From Mansonella perstans (Eukaryota > Nematoda > Chromadorea > Rhabditida > Onchocercidae), in contig JBAMDO010000047.1 in NCBI GenBank assembly GCA_037074765.1, positions 230,698-294,697 of the forward strand: DNA of 64,000 nt. Reading direction: 5' to 3'. The translations under genes and the position numbers were made by a program. The notes beneath the pieces were generated by a model that saw nothing but the letters and a program-made list of their open reading frames with translations, had not been told where the DNA came from and did no database searches. Of this stretch, positions 50,106 to 64,000 are shown piece after piece (position 1 is the first letter of the stretch; each line of letters begins with the position of its first letter).

Positions 50106-53100
50106 TTAAACAGCAGTTGGTGCTCTACTTTTTGGAAAAACGTCGGGATACATATCGCTTTCTCTTTTCGATGCGCCTCGTAGCAAATCGTCTGCAAAAA
50201 GTTATTTTAACCATAAACAATGATTTAAACAACATATAATTAATTACAAGCACTAATTTAAACATATTTAGGCACTATTCGTTTGTTCATTTAAATTCTT
50301 ATCGAAATTGGAATTCCTTGCTGTCTAACCTAAATTTCATAGAATCCAGCTTTTTAATATGAATTATTTTAAAAGATGGTAATAACGTGGGGTACAATTC
50401 TATATACTCTAATAGCATCCAGCATTATTGATGTGAACTATAAAAGTGCATAATGAAATTACATCACCATAAATTATTTCATTCGTCATTGTAGAGTGAT
50501 ATAAAATGACAAAAATGAAAGCAGTAATAACAGTATGAAAAATTTTATAAAACTGATGAAGATATAAGAACAATAGCAAAGATATAACGATAGCGAAAGT
50601 ATTCGGTCAAGATAATAAGTATTTAATGAAATAATAAGTGTGACTTCAAATAGAATACAATCAAGTATTGCATATCTTGCATGCTGTTTTATTAATTTAT
50701 CGCAAAAATATTAAAATAAGTTTCAAAGTTTAAAATAACGAATAAGAACGAAACAAAGTGACAATGAAGACCTAAGATGCAAGATAAATGAAGGACAAAA
50801 AGAGAAGATAGCAAATCCGAAGACTGAAGCGGAAAAGAGAAACAATTACCTACGAATTCGCTCAAGCTTTTGCTCATTTTCATGTTGCATACGTTTAAAC
50901 GTAATGCTGCGGCTTCGTGTTCGCCAGCATTATATGAATTTTTAACTGCGTCACTTATTACGAGAGATTTGCATGATACTTCTTTACAATCCCCTGTAAA
51001 TTATAGTATGGATACATCTCCTTTAACCACAATTTAATAAAAATGGTTCCAGAAAATCCATTAAATTAATTATTCCTGTAATTCCAAAGTCACAGTTGCT
51101 TTTTTTATTTTTTTTGCTTTTTACCACTTTTTTTTTGCTTTTTTTACTTTTTTTTTTACTTTTTTTTACAAAATCAATTTAAATTTCAGTATAGACAAAC
51201 AAAAAACTATAGTATATGATCGAAAAAGCCAACAATATTTGCTTTTCTGCGAACTAGGACAAAAAAAATAATTAAATGGAAATAAAATGAGAAGATACTT
51301 CAAACTGATAAAACAGGAGAAAACATATAGCTTACGGATAGACGGTTCTCTATTTCGATGCAACGTGTCCATTGGGAATGAAAACAGGTCAAACTTTCCG
51401 CTACCGTCGGCCACTACAGGCGCTTGAACTATGCGTTCACTGATATCCGAGTGAATCTGGGATTAAATAAATTGAAGTGAACTTCAAATTTTTTAAATTA
51501 AGGGTAAAATAGTAACATAACTTCACCTGGTCTAGATTATATGCAATTTTGTGGCTTCAGAAGCAGTACAATTCTTATAATTGAGCTAAAAATGAATAGA
51601 TACCCAGAAAAAATCCACATAATTAAAAGTTAAGCAGATACATGGTTGGTACTACTGCTAACGAAGAATTTCAAAACAACCTTTTAAAATTATACCTGCT
51701 GAAAAGAACGCTTTTTTCCATTTCCATGTTCTGAAGTTGCACCTGAAGATGAGGATTTCATGAAAGGTTCAATGGCGTCGAACAGCTGATTGACATTCAT
51801 TGATTCCGGCAAATGGGTAAGGAAATGAACTACGGCATCAAAATCGTTCATCTCTTTCAGCTCACACTCATACAAATGCATGATACCTGTAATGTCACCA
51901 AAGTATGATTGATTTGTAGTAAATTCAAGAGTTTTAAAAAATTTACCACAAAGATTTGTCAGTTGCTCAACCTTAGTTCCTTCGACTAGAAAAAACAAAG
52001 TTTACAAAAAACTGTCAACGGTTTGTAACTAAATACAAATTATCTAATAACTGCCTTGATAAAACAGTTATATTAGAGTCTCCAATATGCATTTGCTGGC
52101 ATTATCAACTAAAGAACATGCAAAACATAAAAAAACTGACAGTGAACGAAGAAAAAAATTTTGGCAATCTTAAACTGATCAACACTGGCAAAGATATTAG
52201 TAATGTAATCATAAAACGGTGTGTCAAATGAAAAAAAGGCAATTAACCGATAGCTGTAATAAAGATGAACTGTTCACCATCCCGCAAAAATACATCCCAA
52301 ATACGACAGCAAACATCAAATGGTAGCGATTTTGCATAAAGCGTATACACCCTGAAAAAGTTATTGGTAACCAGCATTCTAAACTAATATTGCTTAAAAA
52401 AGTTCTCGTCGGAAGTCAGATATCAAGAAAACATTTCAAATATGAAGGATTGAATGCGGTTTAATTACAATTAAAAGCGTATAACTATTAAAAACAATAA
52501 CTCACCATTCAATCAAATACATGTCGGGACGAATGTCGAGCACATCGAAGTGATGGTGCAGTTTCGGTAGTTCCTGCTCAAAGTATTGGTCATAAGCAAT
52601 AAAATAAACCGTCATTTGAGGTTGTCGTAGACCAAAAAATGCCAACTTTAAATAAATTTTTTAAATAAAAAAAATCTTCATTCTTAAATGATTTTCATTT
52701 AAGATTTTCACTTTAAATTTGATAGAATACGAAGGAAGTATTTCTTAAACAGTTAACAGCTTGTTATCGAAAGCATGTGAATAGGCAAATGCATTAAAAT
52801 AGCGTGAAGAATCAAGATTGTCAGAATTCCTTATTTTAAAGAATTTACAAACAGCAGAAGTACCATTAATGGCCGATTAAGCAGATTGGCAAATGCCTGA
52901 AATGACTGGTATGGTTGATGCATTTGAAGGAGAAGCATACCGCCAAGAAAACACATCGACTGGACATAACCAATATCAGGACGGTAGCATACGTAGGCAC
53001 CTAACAAATCCAAAAGCAACTTTTCATATGGTCCACCCTATAAAAAGCTAGATCATTCACTAAACGATACATCAGATTCCAACACCCTGGTAATATTCTT

Positions 53101-56100
53101 TTTCAACATTATTTTTTTCAAAAAAAGAAAAAAAATAAGGGGAAAACAAACTTTTTGGAAGAAACCCAAATGCGGAAATGTCCGAGAAACATCGAGATGA
53201 ATCAGCTCAAGCGTACCTTCATGCCCAATCGGCCTTCCCATATCATTGCTTACTAGAAAATCTATTACTGAGTAGCTCCTTGCAAATCACCAAGATTAAA
53301 AACTGGATTTAAAAAAACTTTGAATAACCTTTTGGGAAAACAGATGGTATAAATCGCTGATCGACATCTATAAAGCCAGTAGCTGAGGAATCACAAGCAC
53401 CATAATGTACTGTCATAGTTGCAGCAAAAACATGTTGTCTTGCTCGAGTAACACAAATTTCGTACAATTCTATAAAAATACTTGTTTAACAATTCGTTAG
53501 TAAACGTCGTAAACAACTCTAAAAAAACACAGTATGAAAAATTTTGGAGATAATTCCAAAAATAATTTTCACCTGATGTTAAATTTAACTCATTCCCGAT
53601 AGCCAGAGACCAAACATAACCACGTACTTTTGGTGGTATGCCACGCCACCACATGTCACGGCAATATTTGCTGTCTTTCCTATAAGCAAATGAAACATTT
53701 TTCGGAATTGAAACACTATAATCATGGATCACTATATATTACACACCATTCCTAATACCTTCTGTTCACACTTGAGCAAATGGTATAAACTTAAATCATC
53801 CAAAAAAGAAACAAAAACTCATAAAACAAAAAGTTCTGGCTGGTAAGCCAAATTTTCCAAGCGCAAAAAATAATTCAATACTTTACAGAACTATGCTCTT
53901 CAGTGGATAACAAAATCTCATAATATCCGGCCTACCTTACGTAAAATAAATAAAAAAAAGCATACATATTTTCCCAATTAGGCAATATTCGGTTGCACCA
54001 CACTGCAGCTGCGGCAGCTGTTTCATCCTCCTCTTTTCGCTTCATTTCCAGCAATTGTTGCCGTTGACGAACACGTCTAGCTTCTTGACGTTTAGTTGCT
54101 TCGATAAGTGCCAAATATTGCGCTTCATGACGTTTTTGTTCTGCTACTGATTTCGCTGGCAGAGTACTGTAACAAGATGGGATTCCGAACCCAATTTATT
54201 TCAACCATATTTTTCGAAAGTCTTTATGTATTTCATCCAAATTTTTTTTTTTGCTTTTAGCTTCTTTAATTCGTAAGAAATCCTACTCAGATTGAAAAAC
54301 AATAATTTTCAATAACAACAGTTGATGCTTTTAGTAATAATAACAAATTCAAATAAATAATAATAAATATTCAGACACTGAATTATAATCAATAGTTTGA
54401 CAACTTCCAGTTGAGCTTCTTTTGAAACCCACAAATAACCATGTCTCCACTTTTTTTTATACAGTCGATTACTACCAGATGCAATGGACGTTAGGATAAT
54501 TTCACTGATCTTATCGATGATTCCTCAACTGAATTCTAATCGCAATCTTTACGTAAACTGGAACTTTTAATAAGAACCTTAAACTCAGCGAAATGCAATA
54601 AATAAAAATTAAATTAATATCTGATAGAACCTTGGTCTATCTTCCAGAATCAAACCGGTAGTAGAACAGCATATATCGTCTTTTGCAGAACTACAGGAAG
54701 CACCACATGTTGCAGAGGCTGCACTATCTCCAGCACCACTTTTCCACTGTTTATTTCCAAATAATAACTGAGAATTTGTTTGCCGATGCTCATGTTGTTT
54801 ATTACGAGAAAATAACTTTCTAAAAAAAGTAAATTGAAACCGTGACTACAAGACGCAAGCAAATACATGAAACCAATCGATCAGATAAATCAAATGCTAG
54901 ACCTCGATTATAAAACTTGAGAACTTAAGAAATATATGTTGGTTAAATCTTTATCTTAATTTCCAACTCAAAGTTATACCGACTCCTTTCCCCTATCCCT
55001 ATGGTGCTTCCAGCTCATCCATCATAGTTAATGCAAACAACAAACTTTGTTAAGGCACTGGACAACAGTGATAAAGTGTTCCGTCCATTTTTTTTATTTC
55101 GCTTCTGCGACTTATTGTTAATTACACCGTCCTCGTCAGCAAAATCAATGCCGTCGTCACTGTGTCTATCTCCATTATCAGTACTCTCATCACCATCACG
55201 GATGATTCCAGCCGATAACTCACTATGACGGTCCAACGAACTCCGTTTAGAACTCAACGACTCACCTGCAATCACTTAAATGAATTCGACAAGTTGGATT
55301 TGAAAATGCTCCATCATAATTTGCGCACTATCAGCACTAGCATTTATCCGATGCAATCACTTCCATTTAAGAGAAAGCAATTTAGGATTTGAATATAAAT
55401 TCCGAAACAAAGCGTTATTATTATTCTGGTTGATCTACTCCCTTATAGGAACAAATTAATGCTATTATTCAGTTCTTGAGAGCTTTTACATCGTCAATCT
55501 TGGGAGCTACTATATGCGCAATAAATTTTTATCCATTTTAATCTACTCTAACACTAACCTTTGCTGACACCGTATGACAGCAAAGTGTTCCAAATGAAAT
55601 TTTTGTGATTTGCTGTAAATAAATAACATCTACTTCTGAAGTTCCTGAAAGTTTTGAAATTTGAGATGCATAAACGGAATTTAACCATAAATAATCTATA
55701 ACAATTTATATGTACGATGTTTACCGATTGCAGAATCAGGAGCTGTTCCAGCCGTAGCAGTAGCTGGAGTTGTAATTGCCATAGCAGCATTAGCAGTAAC
55801 AGTTGTTGAACTAGCAAGTGAAGAATTATCAAATGGTTGGCCACAAATTTCTTCTCCATTCTTATCATCTTTGAAAGAAACTGAGCGTGACAGATGATTA
55901 GCTTCGACAGAGGATGACGATGATCTTGATAACATCTGTGACTGGGACCTATAAGCAATTGTAAGGAGCGACGATTACATAAATCTCCAGCAGAAATACT
56001 GAATATTTCAGAATGAATAAAAAAGTAGATGAGTTAAGTATTTCGAAATTGAATTTTGCTTAGAGGTGAGAATAATTGAAATAATGAGCTGAGAAATATA

Positions 56101-57961
56101 ACGAAAACGCAGCTGACACTGCTTTGCTGCTTGAAATCATATTAAAAAACCAGTTTGAACAGTAGGAAAAAAAAGTAACACAACAAAGTTGAACAGTTTC
56201 TTCTTCCCCGATCTCCTTTACAAACAAAATATGAAATGAGGAATTTAATTTCTATATTTGTCTTAATAATAGTTAAATAAATTGATTGAAATCGATGCCG
56301 TTTCTCAACTTTCAATCAGTAGCTTTTGTCTTTTTTGATTTTTTTTTAAAATCAAAAAGAAATAACAACAGAAACAAATCGGGTATAAAACCCGACCGAT
56401 AACATTGAAAACAAGTTTGCTGACAAGCGTAATAACCACTTCAAAAAAGAACCAGGCGTAGTCAAGGATTTGTCATTTATCCAACGGATGCTGCGATGAG
56501 AATTTTGGTGTCGAAAGTGGTGCGTCAGTTGAATCTCTGCCGATTCATAAGAAGAATGGCGATGATGGCCTCGTTTGAATGCTACCTTTTCTTCCGCGTT
56601 GTTACTTCCCGCTGCAAAAACGAGAAAAAAAGAAAGGGAACAGTAAAGGAAAAAAAGAATAAAAGAAATCGTAAAATAATTAATTAAAAGCTCTTAAAAA
56701 ATAAATAATTCACCAGTTATTTTATCAGATACTATTTCCAATATAATAAATGCTTTGAATAAGTTTTAATATTTGGTCCAAGTTTTACACCACTAACACT
56801 CAAGTATTAAAATTAGATAAAAACCTTGAATTAAAGTAAGATAATTCTCATAATCTAATATCATTACTGATCAATTAGTTTCTTAAATACTGTTTATTTC
56901 AATACGTAATTCCCTAACATTCCAATAAAACTTCACTGATTTTTACTTATAGTAACTGCAGAACGAAATTTAGTTAATTATGAAAAATTTAAAGTTAAAT
57001 CGATGAAATGAACAGAACATTCATTATAAGTGTATTCGGAAAAAGATGAGATGTAATGTATAATTAGGATAAGGGAGGAATGCACTATTTTTTCACATTA
57101 TATTTTATATTCTCTTTTTTATGACATCATTTTTGATTAATAATGTTGGCTGTTGTCTCAGACGATTAAATTTCTACTGGAAAAGATAACTATTTTTATT
57201 TTCCATTGAAATTTTTGGAATAAGAGGAAGAGAATGGAGAAGTGGTGGAAACTTCGTCTAAAGTTCACCAAAGCATAGAGTCATTTGCAAGCCTTATTCT
57301 CTAACATTTCTCACAACCTACTGTTTTTTCCATCTTTTGCAGCAACAACTGTGTATAAACCAAATAAATGTAAATAAAGTTGATCAAAAATTACAAAAAA
57401 ATGAAGTTATATGAAGCCAAATAGTATTCGATAAAAGTAATAAAAGCTAATGTTAAATGACGTAAAAAAAAAGTTTAATGCTGAACATAGAAGAGACGAA
57501 CAGATGTGTAAAAATAATAATTTAAGCTAAATTAAAAAAGAAAAATAATCAGAAAAACAAATAAACAAACAATATCACGATAAAAATATTAATACGCAAT
57601 ATCAGAGATTTTGCTTTTTATGAAATAATTTCATTCTTTTTAATGTTATATTAAAAACTAGAGCAAAAAAAAAACTCAATGATACTTCAAAAAAAGATCG
57701 TAATCGGAATATATTTTAGAATGTACGCAAATAAACTAAAATAAAAATTAAAATTACCACTGACAGTAGCTTGTTGTAAATTCTTACTATCGGCATTATA
57801 CACCAAAGGCAAATTTTCCAATACTGTTTGTAATGGACCAGGTATTGATAGTGATATTTTTTCAGCCTTTTCTAATCCATCCTCTTCTTCCTCATTTATA
57901 TTCTTTTGTTTGACTTGCTGATATTTTTGTTTTTGCTTCTCCAGTGATCGTGATGCCAGCG
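50106..57961 (-). CDS. tbc-12: TBC1D12/TBC1D14-type Rab GTPase-activating protein, first exon not found
   Basis: Sixteen exons in transcript order: 57758-57961, 56440-56611, 55725-55948, 55046-55265, 54631-54819, 53966-54166, 53573-53679, 53329-53469, 53152-53252, 52864-53037, 52506-52645, 52248-52351, 51696-51886, 51336-51456, 50850-50993, 50106-50191; phases agree, giving at least 838 residues. The N-terminal half is low-complexity and Ser-rich. The family hallmark LILEDRP is followed by [16 protein letters not shown] and a charged coiled coil. The TBC domain then begins at ILPNWEN and contains [20 protein letters not shown], the arginine-finger motif IHLDVSR and the glutamine-finger motif GYVQSM, so it looks catalytically competent. 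Vertebrate TBC1D14 regulates Rab11-positive endosomes and autophagosome formation. The first listed exon begins in mid-codon without an ATG, so at least one exon lies above 57961. The exon ending at 56440 could instead end at 56437. Confidence 0.9.
51090..51175. repeat. T-rich low-complexity tract in a TBC gene intron
   Basis: Runs of 5-10 thymines separated by GC or AC. It lies between two exons on the minus strand, so it is A-rich in the transcript. Confidence 0.75.
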
Positions 57962-58661
57962 CTTGATAAATAAGTTAACATTTTGTAATGTGTTTCAAAT
58001 TAGCGTTATTATTTTTACTAATACATTTTACTTCAATTTGAAATCAGTAAATTTTGTAGATTAAATGCTATGCATCATCATTCTCGTTTAGAAAAGAAAC
58101 TCAAATTCAATCCTTATAATATGGAAATAATGATAGCAGTGACTAATAAATTTAAAAGTTTCAGCTAAAAAAGAAATTATCAGTTAGGCTCTGTTAAATG
58201 TCAAATTTTTCGAACAACCTTAGAAACTATACAAATTGAACAATACAATGCTCTCTTTGATCTTTCATATCAATTATGGTAATTTAATATTTAATATGAG
58301 TAATATGAAACATTTATGAAATAATATAAAACATAATATGAAATATTTAATATAAAACAAATAATATGAGTAAAAAAAATATGAAGCATTCATTTTGTAA
58401 ACAGCAAAAGTAAAGATAAATAAGGGTATGAGTAATATGTGAGTAATAAAAAAAACGTGAAACTGGCTAATTAATTAAGCAATTAGTAGAGTAAATAAAT
58501 TCAAAACAGATGAACAATTTAGCACATAAATAAGCAAATGAAAGAATGAATTTTGCAAGAAACTAAGTAAATAAATTAAAATATGAACGGGAAACAGAAG
58601 AATTACGACAAGGAAAAAAAAATACTGCAAAACGATGCATCTAAACCAACACCCGTCCACC

Positions 58662-58684
58662 CACACACACACACACACACACAG
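58662..58684. repeat. (CA)n microsatellite
   Basis: About eleven uninterrupted CA dinucleotides. Confidence 0.95.
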
Positions 58685-59488
58685 AGCAACTGACAAAAAT
58701 GCATTTCAAAAAGAAGGCCCAAGATTCGTCTATCTTGATCATGGTGCAAATTACGCATCTCATTTGTTTCATTTTTCATAGATAATAAGGTGATGATGAT
58801 GAATGTCTTTTAATTTACATACTGAAATATCTAAATATCTGATATCTAATTGTAGCATGATTGTAGAATCATGTATCTAACTAAATATCTGATTGTAGCA
58901 TGCTTCCCTCTGATCACTCCAAATATATTTAATTTGCAGAAAAAATTAAATTAATCATAATATCATTGTAGGATAAATAATTTGGGAATTGAAAATTTAG
59001 CATTGGGAGGTATATGTGAAATATTATTAGAAAAAAGTTGAAAAAACACTGTCACATGTATTAGCCACTTATGATTACTTAGATTCGACTATTGTTATTC
59101 TATTATCTAATTAATAAACAAGCAAAAAAGTAGCTGTTACGATAAATTTTTTCGAGAAAAAATATTATATTCAACAAAATCATGAAATACATGATACTAA
59201 ACAAAATAGCATCGTACCAGTAATTTTGCCATTTCCAATATTTGAATTTAATATGATATATATTTCCAGTTTATATGCAAAATGAAAAATTATAATGCTA
59301 AAATTTTGCAACAAATTTCTGGTTCTTTATGCTAGCGCGATTACTCTATGTACCAATACTTCACTTATTACTATTTCAAAATTTCGAAAATCGGGATTTA
59401 AAAATTTTTGTCAGTTAGATTTTATTTCGCTTTCATTTATCTCTCCGTTGCTTTACTAGACTTTCAACATTTTTTTCTCATTTTTTTC

Positions 59489-59489
<1 letters not shown>

Positions 59490-59518
<29 letters not shown>
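59490..59518. repeat. Poly-T run
   Basis: About 28 consecutive thymines within a broader T-rich stretch. Confidence 0.85.
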
Positions 59519-59521
<3 letters not shown>

Positions 59522-61625
59522 CAAAATTCTTTTTTTAATTTCTTTTGTCAACATTCATCAACTGCTGCCATATAATACTTCCTGCCATAAACCTTTTCAT
59601 TTTATAATTTCCGGCTGTATTTTTCTTTTCCTGAAATATCCATAATTTCAATTATTTTCTAGTTCGCTGGTCTTAGTTCGCAGAAAAGCAAGTATTGTTG
59701 GCTTTTTTCATCCTGTATTGTAGCTTTTTGTTTGCCTATACCGAAATCCAAATTGATTTTGTATGGTAATTATAACTTTAAATTTAATGGGTTTTCTGGA
59801 ACCATTCTTATTAAATATTGTCAGCAGAGTGTGTCTATACTATAATTTATAGGGTATTGTGAAGAACTATCATGCAAATCTGTCGTAACAAATGACACAA
59901 ATAAAAAGTTCCGTACAATGCTAATTCCTTAACACCATGCTTATCATTGTCATTTATTTGCAATAATTTTTTGCAGATTTTCTTAGTTTTTTTCACAATC
60001 TTAACTGGAATTTTTCTTAAACTGAAATTTAAATTGCGCCATTCGAATTTATGCAACTTAAATTTGTATCATTTTAAATTTATTTACTGTAATAAATTAT
60101 GCATACTGTACGCATTAAAGAAGATTACAAAAATAACAATATGTTTTGGTAATGTTTGTTTGTTCCAATAAATAAGTGGCATTAACGAATTTCAGTTAAT
60201 TCCAAATTTTAATAATTTTTTTTGAAATAAAAATTTTGTTAACTGGACTAAATAATTTTTTTCATAAAATATATGTCGACTTAATTATTGGAAATTTCAA
60301 ACAATCACGCTTAATCGCTTGAATTTATTATCATTCACTCTTGATAATACAAATTTCGCTTAGTTTAAAATCCCTGTCATTTGTTTTTTTCCTGATTACT
60401 TCTATTGCAATAAAACTTTATCAACTAAAATATCTTACTGATGTTACTGGACGAAAAAGAAGACAGAGAAGGGAGGAGATTCAAAAGCTTTTTCATCGCT
60501 CTTCATTCATTTTTCATTTTTTAGATAAAAACAATAAACTTTGCTCGTTTGTTCAATTATTGAGTCATAACTGTGACTTCCACTCCACAAAAAAAAGGAT
60601 AAAATTTGATAGAAATTGTGGATTTAAAAATCGTTACTATCAAAATTTTTCACCTTTTTCTCATTTTTTACCACTTTTAAATGATTGAATTTGACGATAA
60701 AAAGTTCAATGTAATTTCATTGAACTAAATTTCAATGACTGATGATAAAGCATCTGTTTGCTATCATCACTTCGTTAAAACTTATGTATGTATGTGTATA
60801 TGTATATGTATGCGCGTGTATGTGTATGTTTCTACTGAAATATATATTTATATTTTTGCTTCACTCTGTTAACAAGGTAAGATTAATCATTTTTTTTAGC
60901 GCTTTTTCCGGTAATATTGAAAATTTTTTTTTAAGAAAAAGTGATATGCATACAAAATTTTTAAGACAGTCAAAATTTAAAAACTAAATTACTGACGAAT
61001 CGCTTGCCATTAAATTTTTCATAACATTGCTTTCGCAAGAAGTGAATAAGAAGGTGAGAGAGAAAAATGAGTTAATCAAATGAAATATTGGAAGCAAAAT
61101 AATTTGAGAAATGCCTATGCTGATAATGCAGGTGTGCTATCATTAAAATATTGTATGTTTTTAAAATTTTAAACCAAATCCTTGAAAATAATTAAATTAA
61201 GTAAATAATGAAACTCTCCAATCATTTTGCAACCAAAGAAAAAAAAATTAAAAAATGCAAATGAACAAAAATTTTCCAAAAATTTTTTTTTTTAAAATGT
61301 TTCTTGAATATTTTAAATGAATGGAAAAAAAAGATGACAAAAAAAGAGAGTGAGAAAATGAGAGGGAAAGAGAAAAACAGCAGTGGAATAAAAATAATAA
61401 AATTTATTTCATGAATTTTAAATTTATTAATTTTGAAATAAAAGACTGAGTAAAACTTATTCATATAATGATTGCTGGATGATAAGTGATAAATGTTAAA
61501 AATTCTCAAATGGTCAGCTTTATATATTGCAAAAAATGATAAAAAATAAAAATAAAATTTCTTTTTCCAATTTTCTTTTGTTGTTTTTAAAATGCTGAAA
61601 ATATGTTTAAAAATAGAAATGAATG

Positions 61626-61700
61626 AAAAGCAAGGAAAAAAAAAGAGAAGAGAAGGAGAAACAGAGGAGAAGAGGAGGAAGGAGAGGGAGGAGTGGATGA
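61626..61700. repeat. Polypurine tract
   Basis: About 75 bases almost entirely A and G (GGAGAAGAG-type units), interrupted by only a few pyrimidines. Such tracts can adopt triplex structure; no such role is shown here. Confidence 0.85.
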
Positions 61701-61960
61701 AGGTATAGATGAGGATTCGTTAAATCATTAAGTAATTTGATAGGTGTATTGCTTAACAATCACTTTAGTTACTTATTTTTTCAACATTTATTATTTCATT
61801 TCCTATATTATACTTTTTACGTAACAATTTAAGCATTTAAGAACTTTTTTTTTTTTTTCTTTTGCAAAATCCAAAACTTCTTTTATTTATTAGCAACCAG
61901 TGAAATGGTGATTATGTCAGAAACAGTTAACGAAATATTTTCTGATCTATTTATACGTCT

Positions 61961-62038
61961 GTGCGTGTGTGTGTGTGTGTGTGTGTTTGTGTGTGTATGT
62001 ATGTGTCTGTTTGTATGTGTGTGTTGTGTAAGTTTAAG
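61961..62038. repeat. (GT)n microsatellite, imperfect
   Basis: A core of GT dinucleotides followed by interrupted GTAT and GTTT variants. It generates a spurious Cys/Val-rich open frame. Confidence 0.9.
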
Positions 62039-63196
62039 TTTTGCAGCTGTAATATTATGTGTGCATATGTGTATGTGTGTTTGTAGCTGGATTTCTTAGT
62101 GATCATTTAAATTATTTTATAGAAAGCAGAATTTTCATCATTATTCTCTCCAACAAATTACAACTTTTCATTGAAAAATTGAAAGTTGTTTACTAATTAA
62201 ATCATTTCTAAGCGGTCAATGGAAACTTTTGAATATAATTTCTCTTAGTTTAATTAGTTTTGTGATAGTTTATCCTCTACAATTGACTTATTATTATTGT
62301 TATTCTTAAAAAACTATATGCTTATTATCAATATCTACATACATATCATTATATTTTTAAACTTTATTTAAATATTGAAGTAGTTTTTCAAATTTGATGC
62401 AAAAAGCAGCTTATTTGATACAAAAGATAGTTTCATAAAAATCTTTGGTGTAATTAAAGAGGATTTAAATATAAATGGAAATATGCATATGCTTTGTAAT
62501 TTAATTTTTTCAAATGTTAATTTTATTGATGAATATAAAAGTGATGAAATCAATTAATTTTCGCGGAAATGCTCAGTAAAGATATTTGAAATGAAATTTT
62601 GACAAACGGTTTACAATTGGTTACTTCATAATTAATTAATGTTTAATTTCAATCGTAAAGTTCATTAAAATGATGACTGATATACAAAGATGATTGAACA
62701 TATTCTAATGAAGTGAGAAATATCATCATTTTTTATCATATAACTAACATTGAAACGAACACTATTCCTTGATGGAATGTCTTATCATATTCTTAAGGCT
62801 CTCTTTTATTATTTATCTTTGTTTTTTCTTTTAATTTATCAATGAATGCTCAAAGATGTTGGAAAAATCTAAAATTTGAAAAAAAAGAAATAACTTATAA
62901 TAAACTGTAATAATTGGTATATTTATTATGTTCATAGCTTTGACAATTGTGTCGTTTCTAGATGATACTACTAATAATTATAATGATAATAAGTAATGAT
63001 TGTGATATGTTAACCAATAATATTTTATAATAATAAGTCATAAAAAGTGAATTTTAACTTGAAAATGTATGGGAAGCATTTGTTGATCGCAGTTGCATTA
63101 TAATTATTTGCTAATGATGATTTACTTCAGGCGATTTAATTCGCTGCAGTTTCGAAAAAAAAAGAAAAATCAGCGAAGAAAAAAGCGAAAAAAATC

Positions 63197-64000
63197 ATGG
63201 ACGGACTAACATGGCTAATTATGTTTTGGCTTATCTTGGGCACATTTTGCTATTTTATGCTTGGAAAAAGTGAACCTCAGGCAAAAGGAATAAATGATAC
63301 TAGCATCAAATCTCATACTTCCAGGTACGAGAAATTATTCAAGAGATTACTCTTGTTATTATTATTTCTTTACGAAATATATTTATGACAATAATCATAC
63401 ATTTCTAACACATAGTGCAAAAGCAATATTTAATTTAAACACTAATTAAAGGAATTTCGATGGTGATTATCGATCTCTTATGAAGTATTTGTTATCAGTT
63501 TCATAGTACCTAATAGATCATTATACGAGTTAAATTTTAGGCATCAATTAACCATAAATTCGATAATTCTTGAAAATTACAGCGAATGGAAAAATGATGA
63601 TGAATATTCAGCTGACTGGTTAAATGGTTTTATCGGATGGTTATTCCGTAATATGCACCGTGTACCGGAGACTCTACAAGCATGGATAACAGCTCTGAAT
63701 GAAGCTGCTAAAAAAATTTCCAAACCTGTAAAAAATAAACTGATTCCTTCTTTTACGTTATTATAATGTTGCCATTTCTTATTACTATGGTAATGTTTAG
63801 TCTTAAGTAAAACTCATGCAAATTAAAGATAATTAACAATGGTATTAATGATTATTACTTAAAGCGAATCAGTGATTTATAATTTCAGGGACAATTTGAA
63901 GTATTATTCGAAGGTTTCAGTGATAATAAGAATGTTACAAGAGTGCCACGTATTACTCATATTCGTTTACAACAGTCATCTAATGATCATCATCTTGTTA
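63197..64000 (+). CDS. C2CD2/TMEM24-like SMP-domain lipid-transfer protein, 5' part
   Basis: Three exons seen: 63197-63324, 63583-63727 and 63889 to the window end; phases join (2, then 0). The first exon encodes an N-terminal membrane anchor (LTWLIMFWLILGTFCYFML), placed as in TMEM24/C2CD2L. The second and third exons match the start of the SMP domain in C2CD2/C2CD2L: a W-L-x-x-F-I-G-W-L-F segment, then AWITALNEAAKK (AWVRALNEQACR in human) and FEVLFEGF (IAFEEV), then RITHIRLQQ. Vertebrate TMEM24 is an ER-anchored protein that carries phosphatidylinositol to the plasma membrane at contact sites. The vertebrate paralogues C2CD2 and C2CD2L cannot be told apart from this fragment, so no symbol is given. 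The gene is cut by the window edge; C2 and C-terminal parts are missing. Confidence 0.8.

Larger units (their letters stand above)
57962..63196. other. Long intergenic region between divergent genes
   Basis: It should hold the missing first exon and promoter of the minus-strand TBC gene and the promoter of the plus-strand SMP gene. I found no convincing exon. Contents seen: (CA)n at 58662-58684, a poly-T run (about 59490-59518), a TATG/TGTA tract near 60784-60831, a polypurine tract (61626-61700) and (GT)n at 61961-62038. A possible trans-splice acceptor (TTACTTCAG) ends at 63130. Confidence 0.5.

Noticed and set aside
55031..55228. Plus-strand Ser-rich frame
   Set aside because: It is antisense to a phase-consistent exon of the TBC1D12/14-type gene.
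61905..62099. 64-codon Cys/Val-rich frame
   Set aside because: It is a translation of the (GT)n microsatellite, not a secreted cysteine-rich protein.

Overview
The window is nuclear DNA from an AT-rich nematode. The genes are cut into many short exons. Splice acceptors are mostly TTTCAG-like, introns are T-rich, and several start codons sit just downstream of an acceptor with no evident upstream exon, as expected for spliced-leader trans-splicing. Family content (RUN-TBC and TBC1D12/14 Rab GAPs, RRN3, complexin, a C2CD2/TMEM24-like SMP protein) is ordinary metazoan. The AT content and the small secreted Cys-rich genes suggest a clade III (filarial or spirurid) worm, but that is inference; nothing here names the species. 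Most real exons are far shorter than long-ORF cut-offs, so the gene models were assembled by hand from homology to remembered family sequences, GT/AG borders and phase bookkeeping.

Layout. 1-2813 is intergenic. 2814-12654 (+) is a 20-exon SGSM/TBC-8 RUN-TBC Rab GAP. Convergent to it, 14773-20577 (-) is the RNA polymerase I initiation factor RRN3/TIF-IA in about 15 exons. 21883-23612 holds plus-strand coding-like fragments with stops, probably a decayed gene. 23613-31226 is a large inverted duplication: two arms of about 2.2 kb, roughly 98% identical where compared, around a 3.2 kb spacer. It contains three intact genes for small secreted proteins built from a six-cysteine repeat, plus an orphan copy of one terminal exon. 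31227-38241 is non-coding apart from one orphan exon-like segment and simple repeats. 38242-39509 (+) is complexin in 5 exons. 41724-44574 (-) is an unrecognised membrane-anchored Cys-rich protein with a possible alternative last exon. 46827-47958 (+) holds further broken coding-like segments. 48083-48676 is a 38-bp minisatellite of about 16 units. 50106-57961 (-) is a TBC1D12/14-type Rab GAP in at least 16 exons, with its first exon not found. 63197-64000 (+) is the start of a C2CD2/TMEM24-like SMP lipid-transfer protein that runs off the window.

Functionally, five of the recognised genes are housekeeping or neuronal genes. The two TBC GAPs, complexin and the SMP protein all act in membrane traffic or contact sites, but they lie far apart, face different ways and show no sign of co-regulation. 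The accessory part is the palindromic cluster of secreted Cys-rich genes, which looks like recent local gene amplification. The most striking single-base observation is the RUN-TBC gene's intron 5, which must end in AA rather than AG for the conserved reading frame to hold.
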